Below, piece after piece: positions 22,561 through 33,800 of a DNA stretch of 64,000 nt. The DNA comes from Punica granatum. Its lineage: Eukaryota; Streptophyta; Magnoliopsida; Myrtales; Lythraceae. The DNA is taken from positions 28,707,122-28,771,121 of the forward strand of contig NC_045129.1 in NCBI RefSeq assembly GCF_007655135.1, in the 5' to 3' direction. Under the pieces are notes generated by a model. The model ran no database searches, had not been told where the DNA came from, and was given only the letters and a program-made list of their open reading frames with translations. The translations under genes were made by a program, and so were the position numbers. The stretch's first letter is position 1, and each line of letters starts with the position of its first letter.

Positions 22561-25500
22561 GAAAGCAAATTACATCACTGTAAATTACTAAAGTTGCTAT
22601 TAAATTACTAAATAAAGGAAGTAAATCGCACATATCTAGAAGTAAATAACAAAAATTTTGAAATAAATTACTTATTATATGAATTTCAAATAATTTTACT
22701 TAATTTTTTAGTTAAAGTAGTTGATTTTTACTTAAATTTTAATTACTTTCTCAATAAAAAGCTTTTAATAATATACTTTTTTTTAGGTGAATTTTTTTTG
22801 ATAATATACTTGATTATATGGTCAATGGCACGACCATTTTTATTAATCTTATCGTAGAATCTACCATGCGGCTAACACAATTGTGCACTCTCAATCGCCA
22901 ATGACCCAAATCTTTGAGTAATAGTTGGCAAGATCTCGACCAATACTGATCTACAATGGCATAATTTTGTCAACCTTGGCTGCGTGCTTGCCCTATCTCA
23001 AAACAGAGTCGGGTCCGGCTATATTCGATCTCTCGGACATAACAATGATATATATAAATATGTATTATGTTTATGTATGTGTACAACGGAGGGGAGGAAA
23101 ATGTGATCATTTGAAATGATTCTCCCGATCTTAGCGGAGAAGATGTGCGGACGCAAATCCTCATGCCCATATCGATTTCAATTTTCAATTTCAATGATTT
23201 GACTAATAGGAAAAAAACATCTTATCTTAGTTATTTATTATAAACCCGTGTGTCATATTCAAATTGAAGGGAACTTATGTGGCATTTAATGTCAGACCGG
23301 GTCAATTTTTCATTTTTCTAAAGGCCCGACAGGCCGGCCAAACCCAACAGCTTCACGACGAAGACTCAATAGTCACATGGGTCACTCTTTTTCGGTATGG
23401 AGTCGATTTCTTTGGGCAATTAGGGGCACAGCAAACAGATCAAAACATTGATATATGCATATGTATACAGATAACGACTTAAATAATCAGACAACAAACG
23501 ACACATTTGCACTGATCAATTATGTCAGACCTCACAGTCACCTATTATTCATCAGCTTGCTAGCTAGCTAGGCCTAGCAAAGCTACATATGAAAGACATT
23601 CATCATATATATGCAAAAGGAGGCATGACAGTGTGTTCAATCAAGCATGTCTAATTTTAAGACTAATGAGATAGCTACATAGCACACCTTAAAAAAGTGA
23701 AAGTTCACATCGGAAATGTGATGCAATTGGCGAACTGAACTATTATTGGATAGACTTTATATACAGTGTAAGAATTTGAAACTCGCTGAAAATCACTTCA
23801 AGTCCAGGGTCAGCCTATGTATGAGTAAGTATTAGTCTCGACCAGTAAGCTAGAAATACCTCGTATTTCACCTAAAAGAAAAGGTGATGTCAACTTTTCC
23901 TAAAAAAAGAAGCAGCTAGAACAAAATAAATTCTAAGAACAAGTTCAAAGGTTTGCTAAATCCTCCGGTAGTCCTCTTAACTACACATAATGGCATTGGC
24001 CTCTTACTTAATCAATATGTAATGGTACTTTTAAATATGAATATTAGGAGGGTTATTATTCACGGAAAATTTGGCAATTCTAATGTATTAATATATAGTT
24101 TTCATGATCATGTGCTTCCTTGTTTAAATACGGAAAACTTACTACACAAGCTCAGCCTATTTATCCAAGCTACCACCTCAAAATCTGATCGACTGAGCCA
24201 ATCGTCGGGTGAGCATTATTTACATGTGCTTGATGGTGTTTTGTGTGGGGGAAGAACATTGTCTGACTTTTATTTCCTAATCAAAGGTAAAGCCTGACAG
24301 CGAAATTAATTGGAATTTAGTAGAGGTCGCACTATATGTGGTGTTCTTACAAAATGACATGCTTTTGTGGAAACATTTCAAGGAGAGGGGGATAGCTTAG
24401 TGATCAAAATCGCAAGTACTGTGTTGTCGTTGTGATGAGCAGTCACATCGAACTTTTACATATAAAAAAATATATTTATATCTTCTCATTAATTTGACCA
24501 AATTTTCCGCTTTGGGTCTCCCTAAGAGCTACCTTAACCTCCTACCGGCATGTTCTTCTTGTAAGACTCATCGCATGTTTCCAAATTCTGTTCTTTCATG
24601 GTATAATTGGCTTAGAATTACTGCCGTTAGAGCATGAAATAATGACTTCTAATACGGTTCCGAGAAAGGAACGATCTAATATCTAACAATTATATATTTA
24701 GATCAATACACAGCTTAGGGACTTATAATTATAAAAATTACACTGGATCTGAATCTACATTTGACCATATAATTAAATATATATTGGGATTAGATTCATG
24801 CAACCATAAAATAAATGCCCAGCTGCCTTAAAAGACAAAACAGGATCTTGGAAAAGAAAGCCCGTCTTCTAATTTTTTTTTTTAAACGGTCAATTCAACG
24901 GTTTGATCTGACCAAATTTTTTATTGTAAAAACTTGTCGCATGCAGAAGCCAAGAATCAAGCTTTCAAAGTAGATCTGAATCAAGTAATTGCCCGATTTG
25001 CCGAGTGTTTCTGTATTTTATTCATTCCCTTTGTCTGAACGGGCTACTGTCTCGGAATTAGGATGGGGCCGGGCCTGAGGTCACTGAAGCTAAGCCCAAT
25101 TCATGCTAATTAACCGAATTGAGGTGGCGGCAGCGAGAATCGAAGGCTTGACCGTCCTTCGGCCCGAGTTATGGGCTGGGCCGCCTGAGGTCATTCGAGA
25201 TGGCATCCGGCGGCAGCATGCTAGCTAACCTCATGAGCAGTTCACGAGGGGATGAGAGAAACTACCCGTTCGAGTGAGATTGCTTCCCGTCCCATTCCTC
25301 AACTTAACAAATCCGAGTGAAAAACGGTGGATCATTAGCACTCTTTCGAGCAAATATTGGATGAGTATCATTAGTCTACTTAGATGAGTAACAACTAATC
25401 ATAATATATAAATGAGAAATCGGTCCCGTAATGATCAGCGAATTCCTACTATTTAGCCCATTCTTTCTAAACAACCAAAGCATCAATAAAAATGTGACGA

Positions 25501-26619
25501 AAAGAAAGTCATCAATAAAAACGTGCATATATACACATATAGAATTAGGGTGCGGATGTAAAGACTAAATGCTACTTTGAGGTTTTTACCTTTGTCGAAG
25601 TTGTAACAAGCCAACACGACACGTATAGCTATAAACCTATCAATTAGGATGAATGACCATCGCGGATCGAGTTTGCATGCTTCGCAGTCAATTGTTCTTG
25701 GCACCCGTGAATTTTTCTAAAGCTTATTATGGGTGCAAAAGATTCAGAAATGAGACTTTAGGGCGCAAAACTAAATGATTAAAATATCCAAAACTGCATG
25801 AAATTTGCACTTTACATCATTTCTCTGAAACCACTGGCAGAATTTCTCCAATGGAATTCAGAATCGAAGGAGATGAAGAGTTCATATACGAGGTTGCATC
25901 TGGCTGGGTCGAGGCCCATACATCATGCAATGCTTATCTGTCGCCCAATCTTCTTCCCATTCCAAACCCAGACACACTCCATAACATTCTGATAAATTTT
26001 GTTTGGATGATTTGATGAATGCAGTTTGCTATTCAGAGCCATTACGAAAGCAGGATTAGTTCTTGTAACTTGAGCAATGCGATTGCCAAATATGGCCTTA
26101 TCGTTAATCTTATCGGCCAGCTGATTATGCTTCATATAAGACTGCCAACATCACGTGAAACTAAAACTTCCCTGTGGAATAATTGTTAGCTCCTGTAGCA
26201 GCAAAGGAGTGTGTGAGATTCAGTGCCTCGAAGGAAAGGGTCTCGTGGATACATTATTTCCAAATTCCCATCAATGCTGCTAGTCCAGGCAATTTACTTC
26301 GCAATCTGCATCATTTAGGAAGGGATTACACTAGAATATGATATTATGAACGACTTACTTGACCTTCAAGAAATCCTTTATGCTCTCGTTAGTTTTTCCT
26401 TTTAATGATGTAAAAAAACACATTATTATGCACGGAAATCTGAAGATCATGTACATCTCGCTGAGCAAATTTTCTCCATCTGATCATCACATTGTATGTC
26501 ATTAGTGTCTTTATGATGATATCTGTTAAGAATATCTCCAATAGCACAGTGGATCACCGACTAAGTAATTGATTTCATGCTAAGTTCCATCATATGAAAA
26601 TGTAGTACATTAAATTTCA
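22561..26619. other. Intergenic sequence and probable 3' flank of the ERV1-like gene
   Basis: No gene is convincing. Open frames of 60-114 codons occur, the longest at 23953-24297 plus, without motifs. A weak tRNA-like stretch is at about 24388-24455. A GC-richer stretch is at 25060-25300 and contains a 25-codon ORF starting at ATGGCATCCGGCGGCAGC. The part nearest 26619 probably holds the 3' untranslated region of the minus-strand gene, but no polyadenylation site could be fixed. Confidence 0.5.
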
Positions 26620-29153
26620 TTAGCCGAATTTTGTTAGGGTTCCTTGTACATCATCACAAGCTCGATTCTCACACTCCAGCTTTCCCCATCTTGCATCAAG
26701 TCGCTCGCAAGGAAACACCAATTTCCCGAGGCTGTCAAGTATCACCAGAAATATTTCAAGTAGGGTGCAAATTAATTTGTGGGAACTCTAAAAATAATAA
26801 ATTGGCAAAGTCCATAAATTATTAAGATACCTTCGGTTAACAACGTTGTGTACATGACATAACCACTGTGAGAACTCAGCATGAGATCCTGCCTGCACTG
26901 GATTTGCTCTGTCAAGCGTATGACATAAAAAAAAAGTAAGCAGTAGGCAAAGTAACAGAATAATTCCCCACTTGCGGGGAAAAAAAAAAGTAATAGAACA
27001 ATTGCTTGAGAAATTTACAAAGTGAAATTGACTTGCTGCCTCTAGGTAGCAATGGCGGTATATATTGCCTTGTAAAGTTCCAATATGATTTATCTCGCTT
27101 TTGAATCGGCATCACATCAGGGTAAAAGCTTTATAGACATGTAAAAATAGTGATTTCTCCTAAAAATCCATTGGTCGTATAGAGGTTGATGTAAATGAGC
27201 TTGTGCTGTGGTCGCATAGTGTTGCTGTTTATATTTTCCCCTTGTTAAATTGTGTTAAGTAATTGCCAGCCCCAGCTTCAGCAACTTATTCTAGAAACGT
27301 GACAGGGGAGGGTGAAACAAAGGGGAAGCTAAGAGATTGGCTAGATGAAGAGACTCTATATTGTACCTCAGCACTTCTTTAAAATGATCGGCACATTCCT
27401 GGCAAGGGTATAATCGAGATAGGATAGCCATCTGCAGTGATTCAGTGAAACACATTTGGTTAATTTGATCATGCTCCTTATGTCTGCAGAAATAATTGTT
27501 ACATGTTACCCATATATGCAGTTGTTTATATTTGGTAGCTCAATCAATCATAAGAAGGTAACATGAAAATATAGAGTATAGATATGATGAGAGAGGAGAC
27601 TGATTAGATCACCATACCAAATCTTTTACATCTTTCTTTTGCTGTCTGCTTGGATTGTCTGGGTACTGCAAAAGAGTCAATATATAAATTCTCGAATCAG
27701 CAGAGAGAAGAACGAGAAAGCTGCTCTCTTGAAAGGAAGGAATTTCAACTTCAATAACTTATAAGCAAAGAAATTGGCATAGTGCATGCAACAAAATTCT
27801 AATGTCAAGTAATTGTGCTTGAATGTCCTGAGCCTCTCGGACAAGCATGCAAAAAGATGAACCACTGAGTAAATAGAGAAGCGAATTCCATCAGCAATTT
27901 CTACCTTAGACTCAGATGATGGCCAACTGTACTAACAAGTCAATATATTTATAACAAGCTTCAAAAATCAACAGACAATTAGAGTAGATAACAATGACAG
28001 CTCCTCCAGCCGACTACCGAAAGTCCAGAACGAAGATAATCAAATCCAAAAGTATACCACAGAACAGACCTGGGCAGCTAGTGTGTGAAGAAAAGTCTAG
28101 GTGGCCCTCCCAAGCTCTTCTTTTGTCACAGGTGCGGCAGCTTGGGCCTGAAGGAAAAATATTCATCACTTTGGCTGTGCTATTTCTTTATCTCAGACAG
28201 TACAGAAGGAGTATCGCGTGTCAATGCAAGCTAATAAGGGCAAAATCTACAACTCTAATTTTCCAAAGAGTTTCACATAATATGGACAACAAAAGCAGCC
28301 TAATGGAGCGGCAAAGTAGCCGTAGGGATTAACAAGCACGACTGAGCCGTAAGCCCCTTACTATAACTTGCCATAATTCTACATCAGGGGTGATGGTCTA
28401 GTGGTTTCAAGCTCACTCTCATGCGGTTTAGAGATTCTCAGTCTCGAGTTCAATCCCCACGGACATATGCTAGGGTGGGCTCTTTGGTTTAGACCTAGGG
28501 TCATCTCCGGCTTTCGTAAACTAGCTCTTGGTGGCGCTACACTAAGGGGACCAGAGCTTGCGCTAGTTGTTCAGTTCGTCCGATATGTTCGCGATTGATC
28601 ACGAGAGTCCGAACATTGCATAGCAGGGACGGAAATGTTGCAATCGCTGCTGCCCACCATTTTACACGGCAAAAAAAAAAAACTTGCCACAATTCATCCA
28701 ATTGCCTAGCAGCCTCCAACAAAGCTTCAGAACACAACAAACCAAAATCGAAGGATGGGAATGCTACTTGGCAAGTTTGGTACTTAGTCCTTCACTCTGC
28801 CCTTTACTATTAAGTCCTCCAACATCACCAAATTTTCTACCATTTTTCACTAAAGAGGTTGCAACCTTTATGCTAATTGGCGTTAAAACTTAATCGACAC
28901 AAGCGAGCGTCTCGTCGAGTGGATCAAGTTTGCGTTTCATGTCAGCAAGACAACCCAAACTAACACAGATGTTAGGGGGAAAAAGAAAACCAAAAGTGAA
29001 ATTTCATTCCCACTCAGACAATCATTAAGTACGTAGAGATCTTCGAATAAGCAGACAGAAAACAATAGGACTTCCCCACAAACTCCAAACACACACCACG
29101 CGCTCGCCCCTCACCCAACCTCCCCCCCCCCCCCCCCCCCCCCCAAACCCCAA

Positions 29154-29196
<43 letters not shown>

Positions 29197-29504
29197 AAAC
29201 CAAACCAAACCAAACCAACCCACCAAAAAAAAAAAAAAAAAACTCAACAGCTATCAGCTACAAAACAAGTTAACTCCATTCGATCAACCAATACCTTCTT
29301 CTTCAGAATGTCAACCGGTTGAAGAGAATTGACCCCTGTACTTGACGATTTCCCATGGGATGAAGACGAGGTAGAGAAAAGGTGTTTTCTGTTGATGGGC
29401 GATGGGTCGTTGGACAGGCCGATGAAATTAGAGAGGTGGGCTTGAAGGCATTTGGATACTGTTTCTATGTTTCGGAAGAGCGACCGCAGTGGATTCTCGG
29501 ACAT
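26620..29504 (-). CDS. ERV1: ERV1/ALR-type FAD-linked sulfhydryl oxidase, six exons, premature stop in exon 2
   Basis: ERV1 reoxidises Mia40 with FAD in the mitochondrial intermembrane space and so drives disulfide formation in imported proteins. Exons inferred from homology and GT-AG sites: 29295-29504, 28070-28147, 27618-27665, 27367-27431, 26831-26908 and 26620-26731. They join in frame to 197 codons including the stop, close to the Arabidopsis length of about 190. Exon 1 encodes MSENPLRSLFRNIETVSKCL. Exon 3 is YPDNPSRQQKKDVKDL. Exon 4 carries the redox motif YPCQEC (C122, C125). Exon 5 is the WLCHVHNVVNR FAD-binding helix. Exon 6 has FPCERLDARWGKLEC, a plant-type C-x4-C pair (C180, C185) and a TAA stop. 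The start at 29504 matches the homologous N-terminus; an upstream in-frame ATG at 29555 is less likely. Codon 87 (28097-28099) is TAG within ELGRAT-stop-TFLHTLAAQ, where the family has tryptophan. The allele may therefore be null, edited or misread. All else is intact. Confidence 0.88.
28380..28680 (+). mobile_element. tRNA-derived SINE with target-site duplication
   Basis: This 300-bp element has the box A-like GATGGTCTAGTGGTTTCAAG near 28391, the box B-like CGAGTTCAATCCCC near 28446, and a poly(A) tail at 28669-28680. The 15-bp duplication AACTTGCCATAATTC (28365-28379) and AACTTGCCACAATTC (28681-28695) has one mismatch. It lies inside intron 1 of the ERV1-like gene, antisense to it. Confidence 0.8.
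29122..29246. repeat. Homopolymer C and A runs with CCAAA microsatellite
   Basis: The order is 23 C residues, a short A/C link, more than 30 A residues, about five CCAAA units and another A run. It lies inside intron 1 of the ERV1-like gene. Confidence 0.9.
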
Positions 29505-29689
29505 CTTCAGCCAAGAGAAAGTTCGAGGGAGACGAATTGGAGGGCAAAAGAACAAGAAATTGAGGGAAAATATAATTTGCGAAACTTTCCCTTTAGAGTT
29601 GTAAATTGCAGAGCCAGTCCCTCAAATTTCAGAAATCTACGAGATAAGGTTTGCTTTATCTATTGAATTTCAGAGTGAGTCGCGGAAAC
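29505..29689 (-). promoter_or_regulatory. Residual 5' flank of the ERV1-like gene
   Basis: Only 185 bp separate the start codon from the inserted block at 29690. No clear TATA box was seen on the minus strand. The original upstream sequence appears to continue at 40735. Confidence 0.45.
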
Positions 29690-30985
29690 TAGGGGTGTGC
29701 GTGTCCGGGTATTCTTTTTTTCACGATATCCGGATCCTATCTTGTAAGGGACAAGTTCCAAATCATGCTCTGTTGGGACTTGAAACCAGAACCTACTCGA
29801 AACCTTCATTCAAGGTGAGGCTAGGGAACTCCAATATACTGACAGTCAAAACCTGGATGACGATATCATACTCCTTAGCGAGCTTCATAGCCTTTCTGAA
29901 GCAAAAGCTCAAGCACCAGGCTCCATATCGTCACCTCAGAACTTGGTTTTTAGTATTACTGATTTCCTAGAATTATCTGGATCGCATCTTCTAATGTGCG
30001 GGGTCCTTATAGGAGGCAAGCACCTAGTATACCTACTGGCAATGAAGAAACTACTTGGAGTTCCAAGCCCCTAGCCCAAAATGAGAGTGTTTGGAAGATC
30101 ATTGAGGGATAATGAAAGTATTTGAAATTAACTCTTTTTTTCCTTGCCCTTGAATACAAAGTGAAGATGCTATTATATAGGCACCGTTCCAATATGACGA
30201 CAAACAGATATTTTAATATGGCCAGCACAAGCATGGCCGACACACAAACACTTATAATACATGAAGGGCCTAACATATTCGTGGTCGACAATAGATGACA
30301 TACTTTAATAATATAGGACTTGAACAGCCTGGTGGAGATAAGAGAGAATCTCCATTATTTGCGAAATAGCTCGTGAGATGATGACAGGTTGGGGTCATTA
30401 GAGTCATTGTCAGACGCGTGCCACCACGGCTTTTCCTAGGGCCATTGTTCTGCTGCAATTAAGTCTTCTTTAATCACGTGGCTCCACCATTCTTCATTAG
30501 TCATTGTTGGCGGAGGCCAATTTGCAGGATCTAGTAGATTGTTATTGAAAGAGCTTGGCCCAAGTTGGTGGCCGGCTGGGGCTAGGGCTGGGGGTGAGTT
30601 CCATTTGCTGGTGGATTCAAGTCTAGTTGCATGAATGCATTTGGATTTGGGGAGTATGGATCTTGTGAGTCCAATGGAGGGACCAAATGGTCCCTCTTGT
30701 AGTCTTCAAAGGCCTGTTGGATTATGGGCTTAGTTAGCAAGTAGTATCCTAGGTAGTCCCAAGGGAGTCGGACAGTTGCAGGCGGCTAAATAACTCGGGG
30801 AACTTCTCCATTCTTCTCACATATCACCATTTGGAACTCTCGGTATTGGTATTCGAGATCTAGGATATCCATGGTGAGAGTTTTCCAGACCTTCGAAGAG
30901 TATGTTCGCTGAAAACCTGCTGGTTCTCGCTGTACTTATAGCATAAATACCAGAACAACCATTTCATGTATTCAGGATATGGAAG

Positions 30986-31839
30986 TAAGGGTGTGTGGGT
31001 TCGGATACCATATTTTTTTCATGATATCCGAACCCTACACTATAAGGGAAATGTTCCAAGATTTTAGAACCGAACCATACCCCGTTGAGTCCTAGAACTA
31101 GAACCCATATTATACCACAAGTTCTGAATGCCATGTTGGAACTTGAAAATTTTTTTGTCTCGCTAAATAAAACCGAAAATGTCTCATCCATAATCGATAA
31201 TTATGCAAAACAGAATGTCGATATAGATTTAGATTTTTTTAAAAATTGTTGATTATATTTTTTAAATATAGGAATATCTGAATATAATATATATATATAT
31301 AAGGGGTTTTTACCTAAAATGGCATATGGTTTGTCCGTTTTGTCAAATTTATCCCATGGTTTACTTTTTGCATCAAATCTATCACGGCGTTATCTTTTCC
31401 GTCAATATCTAACTGTCGTGCTGACGTGGCACGTGGAGAGATAACGGGCCACACTTGCCACGTAGGCACCACGTCAGTACGGCCGTTAGATGTCGACGAA
31501 AAGGATAACGCCGGGATAGATTTGATGCAAAAAGTAAACCATGGGATAGATTTGACAAAAAAAACATATGATAGATTTAACAAAACGGGCAAACCATTGG
31601 CCATTTTAGGTAAATACCCCTATATATAATGGGGGAAAATATTATTCAGGTCCAGGAATCGATTCCAATTCCGGTTTTGGATATCCTATATGCATAAATC
31701 GGAACCGAAACCGGTTTTTACCGATTCCTTATTTTAATACCCGAACCCTACCTTATTTTCAATATGAGCTACCCGGACCCCACCTTAATGGGTAAATTCT
31801 GACCGGTTCTGGTATACTCGGTATCCGTGCACACCCATA
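30986..31839 (+). mobile_element. Non-autonomous hAT element B, nested in the viral arm
   Basis: The termini TAAGGGTGTGTGGG and GTGCACACCCATA are relatives of hAT A. The perfect 8-bp duplication TATGGAAG occurs at 30978-30985 and 31840-31847. Viral sequence is collinear on both sides with 38330-38400, which proves that this insertion is later than the virus. It contains a MITE at 31302-31621. Confidence 0.9.
31302..31621 (+). mobile_element. MITE-like TIR element M1
   Basis: This 320-bp element has near-palindromic ends AGGGGTTTTTACCTAAAATG and CATTTTAGGTAAATACCCCT. Inner arms contain GGCGTTATCTTTTCCGTC on one side and its complement on the other, around a core with GTGCTGACGTGGC. It lies in a TA microsatellite, with flanks compatible with a 9-bp duplication (Mutator-like), but these are low complexity. 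A relative is at 63231-63550. Confidence 0.75.
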
Positions 31840-32479
31840 TATGGAAGGCTAAATGAATGCTAGAGTGGATGGATAAAAGGATACCGAGGATGCATTCCGA
31901 AAGGACAGATAATAAGATCCCTATGGTATCGGAATATCTTGTATTGGTATTCCCATATAAGATTTTTAGCCTTGATGAAAAATGTCTTTGTCCTAACTAC
32001 CTCTGCGACTTTAGGGGAAATATCACCCTAAGATTTCCAAGTGTCCTAGGTCTTCAATGCACTCCTACGGCTTAGTTCTGTGCTGGAAGAGCAGTGAACA
32101 TACAGATGACAGGAATGACTTGAAGTGGCTGCCCAGTTAATGACCATTTCTTATACTTCTTTTTTATTCTCCTTTTTCTTACGCTTTGCCTCTCTGATTC
32201 TGTTTGTCAGGTCTGCTATGCTTGTCCAGGAGGGCTTCCATTCTTCTCCTGCCGACGGGAAAAACGAGGACCTAATGATGGAAGTTCTTTCCATAAAACT
32301 GAAAAGACATGAGGTCGGTGATGACAGAGATGGTGCTAGTTCAGGGACTCTAGAAAGAGCCACAATCTAGTTACGCAGTTTGCGAATTTCTTCGTCCTTT
32401 CTGTCCAGATCAATCTGAAAATAAAAAACGGGAGGGGTCTCCTAGATCTTCTTGAGTCTTCGTTGAAATTATCTCATAG

Positions 32480-32866
32480 CCTTTTTGCAGAGCATAAGAA
32501 AAAGGAAAAAAAAAACAAAAGATAATTTCAAATACTCTCATTCTCTCCCAATGATCTTCTAAACACTCTCAATCTCGGCTAGGGGCTTGGAACTCCGTGT
32601 AGTTTTTTCAATGTCAGGAACTGACCTAAGTATGCTCTATGCTTGCCTCCTATGAGGATTCTGCACATCAGAATACATGTTGCTTAGATATGACCCGAGT
32701 TAATTCTAGGGAATCAATAATACTAGAAATCAAGTTCTGAAGTGACGATATGGAGCCTGGTGCTTGAGCGTTTGTCGCTGAAAGGCTATGAAGCTCGTTA
32801 AGGGGGCATGATATTGTCATCCAGGTCTTGGTTATCAGTATTATTATAGTTCCCTAGCCTCACTCC
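32480..32866 (+). repeat. Viral leader, 5' copy
   Basis: This is a direct repeat of about 39440-39790. Both contain TTCTCTCCCAATGATCTTCT (32541 and 39490), TCCTATGAG(G/A)AT(T/C)CTGCACATC and GAGCCTGGTGCTTGAGCG. It is non-coding leader of the pregenomic RNA and gives the insert terminal redundancy. Confidence 0.85.
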
Positions 32867-32868
32867 AA

Positions 32869-32884
32869 ATTAGTACCAGAGCCC
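32869..32884 (+). other. Degenerate tRNA-Met primer binding site of the viral relic
   Basis: TTAGTACCAGAGCCCG resembles the initiator-tRNA-Met complement used by caulimovirids, with several mismatches. It sits at the end of the leader copy, where reverse transcription would start. Confidence 0.5.
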
Positions 32885-32940
32885 GGTTTATGTTAGAACT
32901 ATTGAAGAGTTCCTTCGTTGATACCTAGAGTTTCACCACC

Positions 32941-33800
32941 ATGGAGACCTCTACTTAAACTCCTCATTCTACTAATGTCACTCTCTCTATAGAAACTCCA
33001 TTTCGCAAGTCTTTTGGTAAAAAGCTTGACGCCCCATATGAGGTATCTTACCTTAGCGACGACTACAAGATCTATGCTGACTTGCCTCTTATAAACCCTT
33101 GCATCGATTTCTCTAAATCAACTACTTTCTTGCCCATAAGAAGCATACAGCATCTCATTCGCCAGTCCACTCACCACGTCGAGGAGGATGTTCAATCTAC
33201 GAGGTTTGATCAACACCGAGCCTCTGAGACTGAACAGTTCGTATACCAACAAATCCCACAAAAGTTTCCCCGCCAGCTTGCTTGTCGTTGCAAGGATGGC
33301 TTTGCTGGATACTAGATTTTTGGAGTATCAGCACGCCTATATAGGGACGATAGAGACTACCCTTAACGCAGGGTTAGTCTTTCTCACTCTATTCCAAACT
33401 TCAACATCTCAGTTCTCAAACTACTGACGGCCCTAAAGGTTTAGCTCCAGATTACTGGAGCCCTTTAAGTTCAAGATTCTGTTGCGGCCTCCCTGCACTG
33501 TCAGATGGTCTATAGAGTCCATAATCATGAACAGAATCTTTCTCTCGAAGGATCTAAAGAAGCTCTCATGATTTTGGTGGACTCAATCAACACACCCACG
33601 TGTGTCCACATCCCCCGCCAGATCACGAGACAAGACCTTGTCAAGCTGCTCCCAAACAAGTGGATAACCGACTATGAGTGCCTGCATCAAAGCGCTCAGC
33701 CCATCTAGTCCTCGAAGCCTAAGTTTGGCAGAAAACCTGACGGAAAAGTTGTGATCACTTTCGATCACAAACCTATTAAAAATTCGGAGCAGTTCACTTA
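32941..33800 (+). pseudogene. Caulimovirid movement-protein-like region, broken
   Basis: The frame opens at ATG 32941 but meets a stop within six codons. Open pieces at 33082-33315 and 33188-33427 lie in different frames, so at least one frameshift and several stops occur. Position before the capsid region, and readable segments in the 33000-33310 frame, fit the 30K-type movement protein. The call relies mainly on gene order. Confidence 0.5.

Larger units (their letters stand above)
28148..29294 (-). other. Intron 1 of the ERV1-like gene
   Basis: The donor reads AAG|GTATTGG at 29295/29294 and the acceptor TTCAG|GCCCAAG at 28148/28147. The 1147-nt intron holds a SINE (28380-28680), a 23-base C run (29122-29144), a poly(A) stretch from 29161 and short CCAAA repeats. 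The homopolymers may hamper sequencing and splicing. Confidence 0.8.
29790..32455 (-). pseudogene. Endogenous caulimovirid, minus-strand arm, internally deleted
   Basis: Read on the minus strand, this arm runs from a capsid-region fragment (32455 to 32150, matching 34600-34935 of the plus arm). It then passes directly to the end of the RNaseH region and the downstream ORF (32145 to 30330, matching 38050-39320) and on to the promoter and leader (30330 to 29790, matching 39320-39790). Protease and RT are missing. A hAT element interrupts it at 30986-31839. Stops are frequent and no intact protein is encoded. Confidence 0.82.

Noticed and set aside
23953..24297. 114-codon open frame on the plus strand
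   Set aside because: No recognisable domain, no codon-bias or splice support, and it lies in an AT-rich intergenic region. Length alone does not support a gene.
24388..24455. tRNA-like stretch with GATAGCTTAGTGATC and CACATCGAAC
   Set aside because: It resembles a degenerate SINE head, but box spacing is poor and no tail or target duplication was found.
25190..25290. 25-codon ORF (ATGGCATCCGGC...) as a possible first exon
   Set aside because: No downstream exon or homologous protein was recognised. Too short to support.
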